In this document: piece by piece, positions 1-16,368 of the stretch | Position numbering within the stretch: the stretch's first letter is position 1 | Layout: each line of letters starts with the position of its first letter | Source of the DNA: Setaria digitata | Taxonomy: Eukaryota; Nematoda; Chromadorea; Rhabditida; Setariidae | Reading direction: 5' to 3' | DNA length: 64,000 nucleotides | Assembly: GCA_003640385.1 (NCBI GenBank) | Contig: RCAB01000003.1 | Span: 682,001-746,000 of the forward strand | Position numbers and translations under genes: made by a program | Notes under the pieces: model-generated | The model's input: the letters and a program-made list of their open reading frames with translations, nothing else | Database searches by the model: none | Told to the model about the DNA's origin: nothing

Positions 1-60
1 AGCTACCTAAAAGAAAAAAAGATATCACAGGGCAAGAACAAGAAACTGCTAGGATATTTA

Positions 61-3037
<2,977 letters not shown>

Positions 3038-4419
3038 TTGACGCTTTCACATAAACAAGTCGGGTTTTCAATTTGAAAAATGCTTTTTTTTTTTTTTTTA
3101 CAACGACACCACTCGACACAGACTGACCAAAAGTAATTTCCCTGACATTCAGCGAATCATTTTAAAACTTTGTATATTAAGTTAGTAAAAAATTAAAAGA
3201 ACACCAGGTCTCACTATTGGCACTATAACAAATTAACTATTTAATTAATTAATTAATCAGCCTACATTACACCACATCATTTAATTAATCAACCTAGCTC
3301 AATATGCAACTATTTCTATTAGTTAGCTAGCGAATGTTCGCAGCAAAATGACCTTTTTCAGTTCTATACAGCAAATGAAGAAAGGTAATGTATAAGTGCA
3401 TCACTTAAATTTGGCTGAGAATAAACAATCACAATCTATAAATATACCTCAGCATGCTTAAAGCAGCAATGAAAAGGGGTAAAAAGAAATAAAAAAAATG
3501 AAATAAAAAAAGAAAATAAAAATAAAAAAAAGAAAAAAGATGCTCATCAGATGCTTTTCTGGACCTGATATCACCAAAGATCATATCAAAACAAAAAGTT
3601 CTAAGAGAATAAATTTTTATGCTTTAAATCCAATATAGTTAAGGATAAAATATAGAGAAACATATACAATCAGGAAAGCTTTAAAAGGTCGAAAATAAAT
3701 CGTTATCAACTGACTAATTGAAGTGGCCTATTGAAAGTGGAAATTATAAACAAGTAAAACGAATAGCTATCAGATAAGTAAAAGTAAAAAAGTATAAAAA
3801 ATCATAAAACGAATGCAAATAATAGTGAATAACAGTTAGAACAGCAATGCTATGAACAAATTACAACTGAAAAATCTTCACAAATGCAAATAACAAAGAA
3901 AAAATTAATTAGAAAACCTGGAGTTAGCATTCAAAAAACAATTCAGAAAAAATGAGAAATAGTTTTATAATTCTATTCTAGAAAAATATTTCGGAAGAAC
4001 AATGAAACATTCTGCAATTTACAATTTAGAAAACAGGAAGTTACAATGACACAAAAAGCAGAAAAGGAATCTAAAGCAGTTGGGTCCTAGAATTGTGAAA
4101 GAAAGTGAAAATTTAAAAGTTGCTAGAAAAAATTTCATCAAAACTCCGAATTTGCGAAATCTAGCAGTTACTGCATGCTAAGTTTAATCAGTTTTACTTT
4201 AATTTAAAAAAAAAAGAACAATTCATATTAATATACTGAGCCATCAAATTTTCAGAAAATAAAGGGATCCAATGAAAAAGGAAGATGAAAAGAAAGCTTA
4301 ATGGAGTAAAATAATAAAATATGAAAGACTGCTGCTTTAAAAAAAAAAAAAAAAATTATGATGTATGCATATTACAGCAGCAACCCAAAAATGAAATCTG
4401 AAAACTCAAATAGTGAATA
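3038..4419. other. Intergenic spacer between pld-1 and PRRC1
   Basis: AT-rich spacer with A-rich low-complexity sequence (3490-3540), a short TTAA/TAAT repeat (3240-3260) and a 16-T run (3085-3100). No supported exon was seen on either strand. It holds the PRRC1 promoter and the pld-1 3' untranslated region, since both genes run on the minus strand. Confidence 0.6.
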
Positions 4420-7400
4420 TTATGTAAAAACTGATGATGGGACGATACCTTCCTTAGAGGTAAATCCGGGTGCGAGATTTGCATTAGAAAGAAAATTCAA
4501 CGGAAATTCCACAAGATTCCCAATCAAATCTCGAAGGTATTCCTCGGCTACTTGTGGAGCGGTCTCACTTAATGGCATTTTCGCGACATGCATTTGTACT
4601 TCTTCGAAGTCCCGCAGCCTATCTGTAGGAATAACATTGAAAACCTGCAAAGTTTTAAAACTCTCGATCCCTTAAATGATGCAATGGGTATAACTGATAA
4701 ACAAGTAGATAATTTTAGGAAAGAATACACTGCACTTGATAGTGAGAAAATATTTTAAATTTAAAAAAGCTTTCATAATATACTTTTTCAAATATTTCTG
4801 TATTCTTTTTCGCAATAGCTCCCCATGTGCCAACAAAAAACGAATCAGCAACTGGATCATCCAAATCAATTTTCCTCGCCGGTAGTTTCCTTTTCTGTTC
4901 GGGTAATAAACCGAGATGTTCCTGCAGAAGCAGATGTTTAGAAAAAAGTATAAATTCTATGCACTTGCATTTCAGGAACTTGGAAAGATTAGAAATGTAA
5001 AGACAGTGAAACATTCATGACGTTGAAAATTCATTTCAATTTATAACTGCTTTATGCTCATGAATAATATCTTTATGAAAAGTGAAATTAACCAGTTCCA
5101 TTACATTTAATAAGAATATAAAATATTAATTATAGATGGTGCAAAAAAATAGTTTTCTCACTTCACAGTACGAAAAGGCTGATAAAAATTACCAACCATC
5201 ATCAATGCTTTCCGTAAACTAAGCGCAAATTTTCCTGCACAGTATGGTTTGCCATCCATCTGTGAAGATATATTTTCGCAATCTTTAACAAGGATGCAAA
5301 CCTGTTTGGGAAAAAATACACATTATCAGTGAATTAATATATCAGAAATTGAAATTATATATTTTAATACGGGCTTCCAACAGTAACCATCAAAAAATTA
5401 ATGACCTGCATGTCACCTTCATCCCTTACCACACAGCTTTGTAAGATTAACAAACAGTCTTTATTACCACTTATTTTATTGCGCTTTTTCGTCTAACTCA
5501 TTAGTATTTCTTTAATCGGTAAAACAGTAAACTTCAACTTAGACTAGCGCATTTTGTCCTCAGTAGCCTTTCCCTATAAAGAAGATAAGGAAGAACTTGG
5601 AGAAGCACAGTAACAAACAAATATGTTGAAAAGAAAAAAACATCGAAAAAGATATGTCTATACCTCTGAATCTCTATTACCGGCTTGTGAACGATCATTT
5701 ATATTCGCTGATCCAATAATTACATATCGGTCATCCACAATCATCAACTTACAATGGATGTAAATTAGTTCTGTTACCTAGAATGACTTACCTACAATGA
5801 TAAAATCTAAATCGTCAGCAGCATGCAATAAATTATTGCTTTGCATTCAAAGTCTCTCCAAAATTATATCCGCTGCCTTGCAACTGAACATGTGGAATGA
5901 TCAATGTTCGTTACCACAATACTGCAGAGGCCATATATCTAATCACAGATAGCTCAGACTGAGCTATTCTAGTTACATCATCTACATTATATATATAAAA
6001 AAATGAAGGACAGTATGCTTTTATTACCTGCAACTGTATAAATTTTTTCTTCCTCTTTAGTAAAAATTCAAACCTAACCAATTTCCCAGAGAGTATTTCG
6101 TAGGTACGTAGAGACCCAACATGTATATATTCCATTGGATCAGGCACAACTTTTTTAAGATTTCCGATTAACGAATCTGGTCCTCGCGAAAGCGACTTAT
6201 AAGTCCAGTGTAAAACAGCTTGTAGTGCAGAACCACCTGGTGCGCCAATGTCACCCTCAAAACCAGGAAGCAGTGGCAACATTATGTATACCCGAAACTT
6301 CGCTTTTTCTCTGGAATAATTGAATTCTCTTCAAAGAAAAGCTGCATTTTAGCCAAAAATTACAATAAGACTTGGTCTACTGACGAAAGGTCTCTCTGGC
6401 CTGATCAAAACCAAATATTAACGGTAAATGGAAATGTTCAAGTAAATCTCTACTACTAACCGATAAGCTCGTTTGATTCGCTCACAAAGTACTTTGCAAA
6501 TTTCGTTTCTTACATCAACGCTGTCAATAATGGATACAAAAAATTGATTTTCAATATAAATACAATATTGAGCATTTGCAATAAGGGAGACGTATGCCTG
6601 CAAGATGAAATAAAATGATAAAATTCTAATCATTATCAGTTTTCCCTTCTGCATATTATTTTGAGTTTACAGATGGGTCAAAATGTTTTCAACATATCGT
6701 CCTCTACATCATATAAATTTTGAAATTTCAAACTTATTGTCACATCTCATTACTTAATATTTACATCTTGGAAATTAAAAAAAAAATATGCAGTTTAAAA
6801 CGTAGTTTCCTCTACTGTATGTTGTACACATAATTATATAAATTAAATATGTATTGATTATCCTTATCATAACAATGGTAATACCTGCTGTATACTATCT
6901 TCTGTAGCATTAGTCAATGATGACCACTTGGAAACTGAACGTAAAATTTGCACGTCAGCTAGATCACTATATGTTTCTAATATCCGCGGTACTTTAATGC
7001 TATCGTAGCACTTGGGCAGCAGAAACGGGTAATCCTTGAGCTCTTTAGACTTTTCCGTCTGGAAAATAATGACTGATAAGCATCAAAAAAGCTGATCATT
7101 GTTCAGTCATAAGTTTTAAAAAGCTTGAAACAATTTAAAGTTTTTTAAAAATCTAACCGTACCAATACAATCAAAAGACTAATGATTACCACTAAAAGAA
7201 ATATACCTTAGTTGCATTCCATCTCTGAATAAAGTGACGTGCAATATCACGTGCAGCGCTGCCATACGTACATGCATGAATATCATGCCAAGGCATTCGT
7301 GGAGTTACATTTCTATCGATAAAATCTAAAAAATTTTGATAACACTCAATCAATCCATACTTTTTAAAAATATCTTTCTATATACTTTTTCAAAAATGTC

Positions 7401-10400
7401 TTTCAGAACTAAATATGGTCCGCCTGAATTTTCTATCCAGCATGTTGACCATTAGCTAGTTGTGAATTCAACAAATGTGAAAGATTAGTGATTCATCAGC
7501 TGCATGGTTGCCATTAAAGAGTTTCGACATAATTGTGGAAATGGTGATATTAGTGGCAAGTCTATAAGGATCTTAAGTTTCGGCTATTTTTTTAAATCTG
7601 CCGCTTCAAGTAGTAGGTGTATGACATATAACTGAAAGGATTTAAACATCTTGGATACTTAATGCAACTACAGCGCATTTCTAAGTTCAGGAAGTTATTA
7701 ATCCAAAAATTATTCAATTAAAAGATCAAACTGGAGACTAACAATCTAAAATGACATTTATTTATAATTAATTTCGATTTAGGGTTGCGAAGAACTGCCA
7801 AAATATATAACGAAGTTTGAAGACATTACAAATAATTTCGCTGCACTTTTTTTTTTTTAAATGTAAGAGCAGTTCGTGTCGAATATACGTAAATTTCAAG
7901 TCTTCAAAATTATTCTAAACACACCATGAAATGGCATATCCAGCTCAACAAAATCTTTATGAACGAAATTTACGTAATCTTTTCCAAGCCAGAGCTTCCC
8001 AGCACCAGCAATCTGCTCTTCCATAGCACGAATTTTTTCATTCTGATCACGCAGTTCCATATATCTGTAAAAGATTACTACTCTAAATGCAACTCTAACG
8101 ACTCTGTTTACTAACTATTCAACTAAGATAGTAAGAATTAGTAAATTCACAACCTAATTCAGACAGAACTTAAAAATACATTAACTTCGCCCCAAATGAA
8201 AATTGCTTTTATTAAATTTCCATTAAAACTACCAGAACTAAGCCGACACAAAATCTTTAAATCTTCAGAAGCTCCCAACAGGTAATTTAAATTTTCGTTA
8301 ACTTTACAGTTAACTATAAAATCATTACTTATAACAAAAGAATTCAACATGCAATATCAATTTGCATTTCGACAAAAACATCAAATTCAACCAGTTTGTA
8401 GCAACTGATTAAAAAATGACATGTTTTTCCGCATGTTTCTTTTTTACTGAATGAAAGTAAATTTTGGAAAAAAAAATTACTTGAAAATTACCGAAGATCA
8501 TATCGACTTGTTTCTTGTTTAACTTTCTGCCAATGTTTTTTAGCTGATGATGACTTCAAGCTGTGTGCTACTTTCGACAATATCTTTCTTTGTGGTGGCG
8601 GTGTTGATTTCTTTTCAGCATTATGTTTTGCCTCTTCCGCTTTTCCGCTTTGCACGTAAGCCTAAACGGCAAAAAAATTGCAAAGAATTTTTTCAGGACG
8701 CAGAAATGCCATACTACCTCACTAGTAGGTTCAACCAGTACACGATGGTCAAACTAATACTCGCTCTGATTTTAGATGGAATGCACATCTTTATCTTACT
8801 TATCGTCTTTTTGATCCTTATATGTCTCACTGTAAATTAACTATTAATTACTTTTGTTTATCATTTATGTGCGACTTCAAACGACCTATATGTAACAGCA
8901 AAATGTATCCAAAAGAATTAGTTCATTTTAGGCACTACTGTTTTTTTATAATCTGCTAATTTATAATCAAAATATTTCCAGAAAAAGTACCTTATATTTA
9001 TTCATAGCATCGTGAATATCCATTTTTTCAACACTCATATTCAACATTTCTATAGGTGGTGGTTCAACTGTCGATTTCGACCGCCTTATCACAGTCTGTG
9101 TATGTTTAACTACTGATAGAAAGACATGGCTATGCTCGGTTATCTTCCGTGATGATGCTTGTTCGCCTAAATAGTCAATAAAATTTACTATATCATCTCT
9201 ACAAGCAGTCATCCATTTTTATTTGGAGCAGCCGTGAAGCTGTTATTTCACTGCCTTTATTTAAGCCGTTTTAGATGGTGAAAAAAAAAAGCACTGTGTA
9301 TTACTTTAGGGGACAGAAAACCAACATTCAGTTGAGCACCTGACTCTCAGCTTTTAATATAGCTATGCTGTATTGTAAATCACTAATAAAGAAGAAATGA
9401 ATGCAAAGCAAACATATTTTAAAAAAAGTTCATCAAGAAAGCACTATAAACAATGCAATAAAACTGCATGTAAAGCAAAAATAAAGAAATAGTGCACAGT
9501 AAGAGCAGAAGTCGAATTTTGGAAATGCAAAAAAAAGCAGAAACAGAGAAAATTCCGAATATGTAACAGAATAAAAGAGAAATAAGTTAAACGGTAGAGC
9601 ACGATAATTCAATATTTTTCACTGAATTCTTCGTTGGTTTTCTAATTCAAACAAGATATTAAATAATGCATTTACCTTCATCACACTGACCTTTCTTCCA
9701 CTGTTTTCGTTTAGAGAAACTTGTAGAATATCTTTTTACAACTTTCGATCTTGATTTTCTAATTCCAGTTTCTTTGTTCATGAATTTTTCTGATTTATCG
9801 ACTTCATCGTAGCCATCTTTTTTCTTTACCACTTCTTCATCTTCTTCCAATCCAATCGGTGATAACACTCCAGCCGCAGTTACGACCTGTTTTACACCCT
9901 TAATCTGGAAAGAGAACACGTCATTCCTCCACCATTCCACAAATTCCGCTTAAAACCAAGTTTACATATGTGAAATATTTACTACTTTTATTTCAGCATA
10001 TATATGCATAAACACAAAACTTACAGAGGAACAACATCTGTTCCATGACCTCACCCTAACTTCACAATAGTAAGTGGTAGTGGGACTTGAGTGACAATTT
10101 TTATTTCCGGGACAGTCTGGTGTTAAACTCCATGATCTTAACTGTGAAATTACTGATCTTAAAAACACTAAAGTTTTTATCCATCTTGTTTTGAAGCTAA
10201 GCTCTACTAGTTCAAATTTTAATTTCTTGAAGAAATGGCAATTTAGATTAAAACAAACCATGGAAAGACCACCACCTATACAGGCATTTTGTTCAGAAAT
10301 TTTCACTGAACCACAATCAGCCAATTTATGGCGACAATCATCCCAGCGACCGAAACATAAATCGACCCCACCAACAAATGCTATTAGCTGATCAATCACG

Positions 10401-10955
10401 ATAAGTTTCTCATGATGAGCCCAAAAAAATGTACCCGATGAAAGGTAGTGATCAGGATGACGAAGTACCTAAATATAATGGTATAATCTTGTTACGAAAA
10501 ACCTTGAACATTCACTCCTTTAGGTTCACTTAAGATGTAAAATTCCTATTCATTCTCGTTACGATTTCATTTTACTTATAATTTGAATACTAGCAAAAGA
10601 ATGAAAATTATAAAGGCATCTGAAACTTGTCTTCAAGAACAAGTTCTGAAGCTAAACCAAGTATGTTAAAGTTTAGTGCTATACGAAAATTAAGTCCTGT
10701 GCCTTAATATTTTTATGAAGTGTTTGCAGAGTTCGCTTAGTATATATGCTGTTGATTCCAAGAGCCATTTCCATCTCTTTGTATAGGAGAACAAATATCC
10801 TGACACCTTGTTCCGCTTTCCTCTAAAATCAGAAAATCGCAAAAACTTCACTAATGCTCTATTATTCCTTTCCCACTGTTTTAAAAATTACAATTTCTAA
10901 AACTACTAGCCTTAAAAATTTCAACTCGGAATTCTGCAGCTCCAATCAAAAACAT

Positions 10956-10990
<35 letters not shown>

Positions 10991-13900
10991 GCCTTTTTCT
11001 CCCTATTTTGATACCAATCAAGTTTTGATGAAACAAAACGACATGAAGAAACCTTCAAAACTGCATCAAGCCTCCAACGGTTGCCTTCTACTGGTGGTCT
11101 TTTCATGAAAATTTCCGGCGATAACCACCAACCGGCAATGAAAATTTCCTCGCCTGCTAATTCCATCATATTCGCTGCATGTTCCATGAACGATCGCCCA
11201 TCCACAAACCTGCCAAAAAGTAGAAATAATACTTGGATGATCCGTTAAAAGCTAATAGTAAACTTTATTGCACTGATAAAAAACAATATACATGGCAAAC
11301 CATTGAATATTTTGCGCACGCCGTACAGGAAATGTTGACCCATAAGGATGACTTTCTAGCCAGATCCTTCCAACACCATTCATTGATTCTAATATCGTTG
11401 TCTTCCACTGTATTGCATCAAGTGGTGTTCGACATTTTAATGCCAGCACACTAAAAAAATAAACAGAAATTTGAAATATAATTAAAGAGAATAGACAATA
11501 TTGTCCGCATCGATGTCACAAACAACGCTGTGCTTCTCCGCGATAGCAAGATAATCATCAAAGAATACCATTCAATCTAGAAAATTTGTATTATTACTCA
11601 TAAAATTAAAAATGACATGAAACTTACTGTTGCTGATTGCTAATAATTAAACCATTCGGCATTCCTTCTGTTTCATTACTTCCAGCAGAAACATCAAAGT
11701 CCCGATCAAACAAAAGAACAAAACGCATTTGCTCAGTTCTTGGATTCATATAACAAACGGATGAATCCTAAACACCCATGTCAATTCCAATGAAAAACAT
11801 AAGCGAAAATCTTTCCCACCCTGTTCCTTTCTACTGTAGAAAAAAGAAATAAAATAAAAAAAAAATTACTTTTAAAATAAGCCAACGTTTTGACCATCTC
11901 AAACAGTAACGTACACAACATTGCTTCCAGCCGATAAAAACTCGGCCACCACCAGGACGCTTTTTCACAAAACTTTCGCAGTATTTACCACCCAGTTCAT
12001 TAATAAATGAAAAGCGAGATACTTCCAAGAATTCTGCCTGTTAGAAACTTTAATAAGAGAGGAATGATAGTATGTTTCTGTCGACAGTAATTGAATTTAA
12101 AGAAGAATACTTTTATATATTTGGTTGCAGCATCATAACTTGTCAGAAGAAAAAATCAAATCAAAAGCCTAGGCTACACCTTGTGCTTTGTCCAAATTAT
12201 GTGTAAGCACTTTTTAAATTAACTTACCGTTTCGTGGTGATTTCTATTCACAGGTATATGCAGTACTGCTTGGAGCCACTTTTCTAATCTTTGCTGAAAA
12301 GTGTAATGGATTTGTTCCTATTACTCCGCTTCTTTCACTGCATAGGTGCTAGAAAAATAAATTAGATAAACAAATTATACTGTCTATTAGACTAATTTTT
12401 AACAAATTAATGACTGAGAAACTCTACCAGTTAAAGTGTTTTGACCAGACAAAAACTGAAGAAAAAGTCAAAGGGTAAAAAAAAAAAAATGGAACTTTGA
12501 ACCTAATAAAAGGAAGTTCACTGTTCCCTATTTATCACAGAGGATAGTGATATTATTGACACCTTAACTCAGAACTTACCAAATTAAGATCTGATTATAA
12601 TAAAAAAAAAAACAAGAAAAAACTATAAGTGAGCAATCAAGGAAACAACTAAATAAGTGGATAATCAAGTAAATAATGAAATTCACTAATAACATACCCG
12701 GCGTTCGTTTGGATCAATAACAGCATCTGGAATAAAACCAAGCGACGGTAGCTGATGCCGTTTTATTTCACTCAACCGCGGATTTCTTCGTTCCAGAAGA
12801 TTTTCTTCTCTTGACAGCGCTAGAAAAATTAAGGAAGCATCGATAGAAAACAGAATGAAATAGATGATAATTTATTACTACCATTAAAACTGTCCGCTGA
12901 ATTTCCTAGTTTCCTTTTTGTTTTTTTGTTTTTTTTTTTTTTGTTTTTTTTTTTTTTTTTTTTTTTAAGTAGTAATCAGATTTCATGCAGTTCAATCCAG
13001 GTATGAAACCGTTTTAATCAGTGTATCCCAAGGTTACAGCTGATACTATTTTCCTTTTTAAGGTCATATTACTCGAAACTCAGTTTAGTCTCTAATATGA
13101 AGAAATATTGTTGGAAAAGAATTAAAAGAACCATTTGGCTCAGGAACAGCAGTAGATCCAATGCAGTGTTTGTGTTCTGTTTCTTTCTCTGCATCAGCCC
13201 TTTTCTTCATAGTAGTACTTTGCTTCACATTATCATGGAGCTCGCCAGACCGGCTTAAATTATGGATCTGAAAGTAAATTTCTATACAGAATTAGCGATT
13301 AAAAGATGACAATCCTATCCAATGTATTTCAAAAGTAACCTTTTGGTCCTTTGATATTCTGTTAAGTGGACAATCATCCTTATGGTCTGGTATGATGTCA
13401 ACACCAACTAACTCAAGTGCATCATCCAACACTTCTTGTGCTCTGCAATATTTTCAAGTCAAAATCCGCAGTAAAAAACTAACTTAAACGTCAGGAAAAC
13501 AACATACAACCACAAATATACACAGAATAACGTGCATAGCTTTATTTTTCTTTTTTGAAATCCCAATTATTTGAGAAGATAGAAACGCTCGTAGGACAAC
13601 AAAACTAATTTGCAGGAAAGCTTGCAGCAGGTGAGAACGGAATGTAGAAATTATTTTGACGTGCAAAGCAAGCGTGGCAAGATATTACCAGCACATGTGG
13701 AACCCAGAACACCGGTAAATAATTTCGTCAAAATCCTTCTAATACGCCAAGAGAACAATTAAAAGAAAATAAATGGTAACTGAATATCCAAAAAAACCCT
13801 GCAAATTTTCCAAAAAATTTGTAAGAACAAAGACATGTGCTGTAATATAAAAACCAAAAATCTGACTTACATTAAGGAAACAATTACGACAAAATTAGAA

Positions 13901-14740
13901 GGTGAGACAATTAAAATTTCTTTAAAAAAAGCGTAGAAACAATACTGATAATAATAATTACAGCTCTTTTCCATATTGCAATCTAAATAATGTTTATTAA
14001 TAAAGAAATTTTTAAATAAAAACATTTTGTATTCTATATAGTAACAACTGCATCATTAATGGTTAATTAGCATCAATTACATACAATGCATCATATTATT
14101 ACTGAAGCTGAGAACAGTTCTTGATAGTACAGAATTATTCTACTATTATTTTTGCTGTCCAGAACCTTTATTCCAAAATTGAGCAAAACTTTGTTCATTT
14201 TTTAAAGTTAATTTACGTTATGCGTTAAATATTTGCGATGACTATTTATCGCCTTGTCCAGGCACGTCAATATCCGTTTCTCTTTTCATTAAAGAGATAA
14301 ATTATATCTTCACCCTATTTTTATATAAATGGTGTTAGCCCATACCTAAGAATAAGCATATCACACTTCTGATCATATATATTCAAATATTACTCTGGCA
14401 ATTGGTGTAAGCAAAGCGAAGTATTACTAGGTAAGCAAATGTAGTCATAATCAGTAATATCCGGAAGTCGTAAATTCTATTAGTAGTCTATCAATCAAAG
14501 GTAAAAAAAAACTAACCTCCTAACTGGAGCTCGTATTCGCTCGGCGGCGCGATGTGTTAATAACCTAGCAGCAAGTACAGCAAAGTCTTTGTTCTGTTTA
14601 ACAACTGTCCACCGAAATGGTCCATGCTCCAGTTCAATCACATATCTGAAGATATTTTTTACCATTCTTCTTTTCATCCAACTCCATTTTTTCGGTAACA
14701 TAAAATACGAGAACTTCGAATCACCGTTACGTTTATATGC

Positions 14741-14771
<31 letters not shown>

Positions 14772-15698
14772 ATAGCATTCAATACATTCTTTGTTAGTAA
14801 TGAACGATTAATCTAAGATTATCAGAACGATGCGCAAATGAATCAAGAGAAATCAAGAGAAAGTAATTAATCATTTTCAGATTATAACTACATATAATCA
14901 GAAAGAGAATTATTAATTTCATAAGTAATAAATTATCCGCCACAACCAATTATAAGTCATTACATTTGAACACTTATACTTTGAAGTGCTTATTTACTAT
15001 ATTCTTTTTTTCCACTATAAATTCTCATTCGTGACAAAGCAGAGAATCTAAGACAGAATATGAAAGTACGAGTGATAGGAAAGGTTATGCAATGAACAAT
15101 TAGATAAAACAGGGAATTCCTTTTAGAAACTAAGAGTGAAACTAGTTTATTCACGAAATGATCAACTTCACTCTGGTAAAAAAAAAAAAAAATTTACAGA
15201 TAAGCATTTATGATATGCAAGCCAAATTTCTGATCCCGTTTTACATCGATTATCCGAGCCCGTACCGGTACACCGGGAATCCAATAACCACGCCGTCGTG
15301 CCTGATCTTGAGTATCGTATACCGATAAGTAAGGCACCTTACCAGCTGAAATAATACAAGAGAATTAATATCTACTAAAATATAGACAAATTAATATTTT
15401 GCAGTATCCAATGCGCACAGTTTGAGAACTGTTAAAAGTAGACTTCAGTAGGCTAACAGAAAGAGAAGGAAAGAATGAAGATAAAGAGGAAAAATGAAGA
15501 AATCTGGATAAAAGGATTCTGATAGGTTTGCAAAAACTGTGAATTTTCCTTTAATTACTGCCACTCAAAAGGAGCAAGCCAAATGGAATCAAACAAACTT
15601 TTGCAACTTGGCGACCCAGGTATTACTTCATAAATTTGAGACGCGATGCAGTCACAAGCGAAACCACCGAAATCATCATTATCATTCCCATCAGCCAT
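4420..15698 (-). CDS. pld-1: Phospholipase D1 (PX-PH-HKD), pld-1 orthologue
   Basis: This enzyme hydrolyses phosphatidylcholine to phosphatidic acid and choline at membranes. Minus-strand exons: 15599-15698, 15198-15345, 14517-14645, 13340-13442, 13132-13267, 12698-12819, 12228-12293, 11870-12037, 11628-11767, 11292-11450, 11053-11209, 10703-10822, 10259-10468, 10025-10141, 9676-9904, 8991-9166, 8492-8661, 7925-8064, 7207-7325, 6885-7058, 6461-6597, 6079-6310, 5664-5777, 5197-5301, 4784-4921, 4420-4644. They sum to 1278 codons with every phase consistent. Order of domains: PX-like segment ([10 protein letters not shown]), PH-like segment ([10 protein letters not shown]), [13 protein letters not shown], first HKD (HHEKLIVID), a long variable loop, [24 protein letters not shown], second HKD (HCKLMIVDD, then [11 protein letters not shown]), and a C-terminus ending FT. 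Both catalytic H-x-K-x4-D motifs are intact. The first exon ([12 protein letters not shown]...) is chosen by phase and is the least certain part. One intron appears to use a GC donor at 10702. Confidence 0.95.
10025..10141 (-). other. Cysteine-rich exon in the PLD1 loop
   Basis: Exon 14 of pld-1 encodes 39 residues, including [15 protein letters not shown] and [11 protein letters not shown], inside the poorly conserved loop between the two HKD motifs. Acceptor TTTCACAG and donor TCT|GTAAGT are good, and both ends are phase 0, so it can be skipped without changing frame and may be alternative. Loop exons are known to vary between PLD1 isoforms; use here is inference. Confidence 0.6.
10957..10986. 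repeat. A30 homopolymer in pld-1 intron
   Basis: A run of about 30 A on the plus strand, in the intron between pld-1 exons 11 and 12. Likely length-polymorphic and prone to assembly error. Confidence 0.9.
12912..12966. repeat. T-rich homopolymer tract in pld-1 intron
   Basis: About 50 bases of T broken only by single G residues, in the intron between pld-1 exons 5 and 6. No coding content. Confidence 0.9.
14741..14768. repeat. A28 homopolymer in pld-1 intron
   Basis: Run of 28 A on the plus strand in the intron upstream of pld-1 exon 3. Simple repeat. Confidence 0.9.
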
Positions 15699-15828
15699 TC
15701 AGCGTAGCGCCCGTTTGGTTGTGTACAAATGCTATCAACTACGTGTGAATGACCATTTGATGATAAAACGTTGACAGCAAGATAAACTGAAAATTATTTC
15801 CTTTAGTCACTGTTGTGATTTAGTAAAA

Positions 15829-16368
15829 ATAATGGTAAAGAGGAAGCAATTTTAAGATTAGCAGCAGTGGCCATTGCAAGACATAATCGATTCAATGGAT
15901 ATTCAATGGATAATGCTCCTTTTTTGAACAGTTATTTATTAATGAATAATTTACCTGTCATTACTTGGGTAATTCACCGGTTTGCTATTCATTTACTCCA
16001 TATTACTAATGACTTAAGTAACTGTTATTTTACAGGACTTTTTGACACAAAAAACAATTACTTCAACAAGACTTTCACATCTTACTTTAAAATCTGTCTA
16101 GATTATAAAATTTATCAAGTTAAAGTTGGTTCAAGAAGGTCATACATATAAATTTCAGATGAAGAAAAAAAATTAAATTTCTCATCAACTGATATCTACC
16201 CAGTGGCACCTTAACTTCCTGACCGCAGCTTCAACAACCAGCAATACCTCTAACAACTACAACATTACCGTCAGCAGTGTTTCCGACACCGCAGACTATG
16301 CAACGAATATGCAAAATCCTTTCCTCTTCATGATTTGTGAAAGTTCAGTAATCACTTACATTTAGTCT
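15829..16368 (+). CDS. Candidate two-exon hypothetical gene fragment
   Basis: Not recognised. An open frame at about 15829-15969 reads GKEEAILRLAAVAIARHN... then MDNAPFLNSYLLMNNLPVITW and meets a donor TGG|GTAATT. An acceptor CTACCCAG at 16203 opens a second frame in the same phase: WHLNFLTAASTTSNTSNNYN, then ITVSSVSDTADYATN, ending in a stop at about 16368 or at a possible donor TCA|GTAATC. The second piece is Ser/Thr/Asn-rich with NTS and NIT sequons and is less AT-rich than its surroundings. No start codon or homologue was identified. It lies head-to-head with pld-1, about 130 bp from its inferred start. It may be chance open sequence. Confidence 0.28.

Noticed and set aside
8547..8840. 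97-codon plus-strand open frame with hydrophobic stretches
   Set aside because: Antisense shadow of pld-1 exon 17 (8492-8661), which is supported by phase on both sides.
10191..10391. 66-codon plus-strand frame
   Set aside because: Antisense to pld-1 exon 13, which encodes the first HKD motif.
15539..15748. His/Asn-rich plus-strand frame ([14 protein letters not shown])
   Set aside because: Opposite strand of the inferred first exon of pld-1, whose phase fits exon 2. The His run is the complement of an Asn/Asp-coding GAT/AAT repeat.
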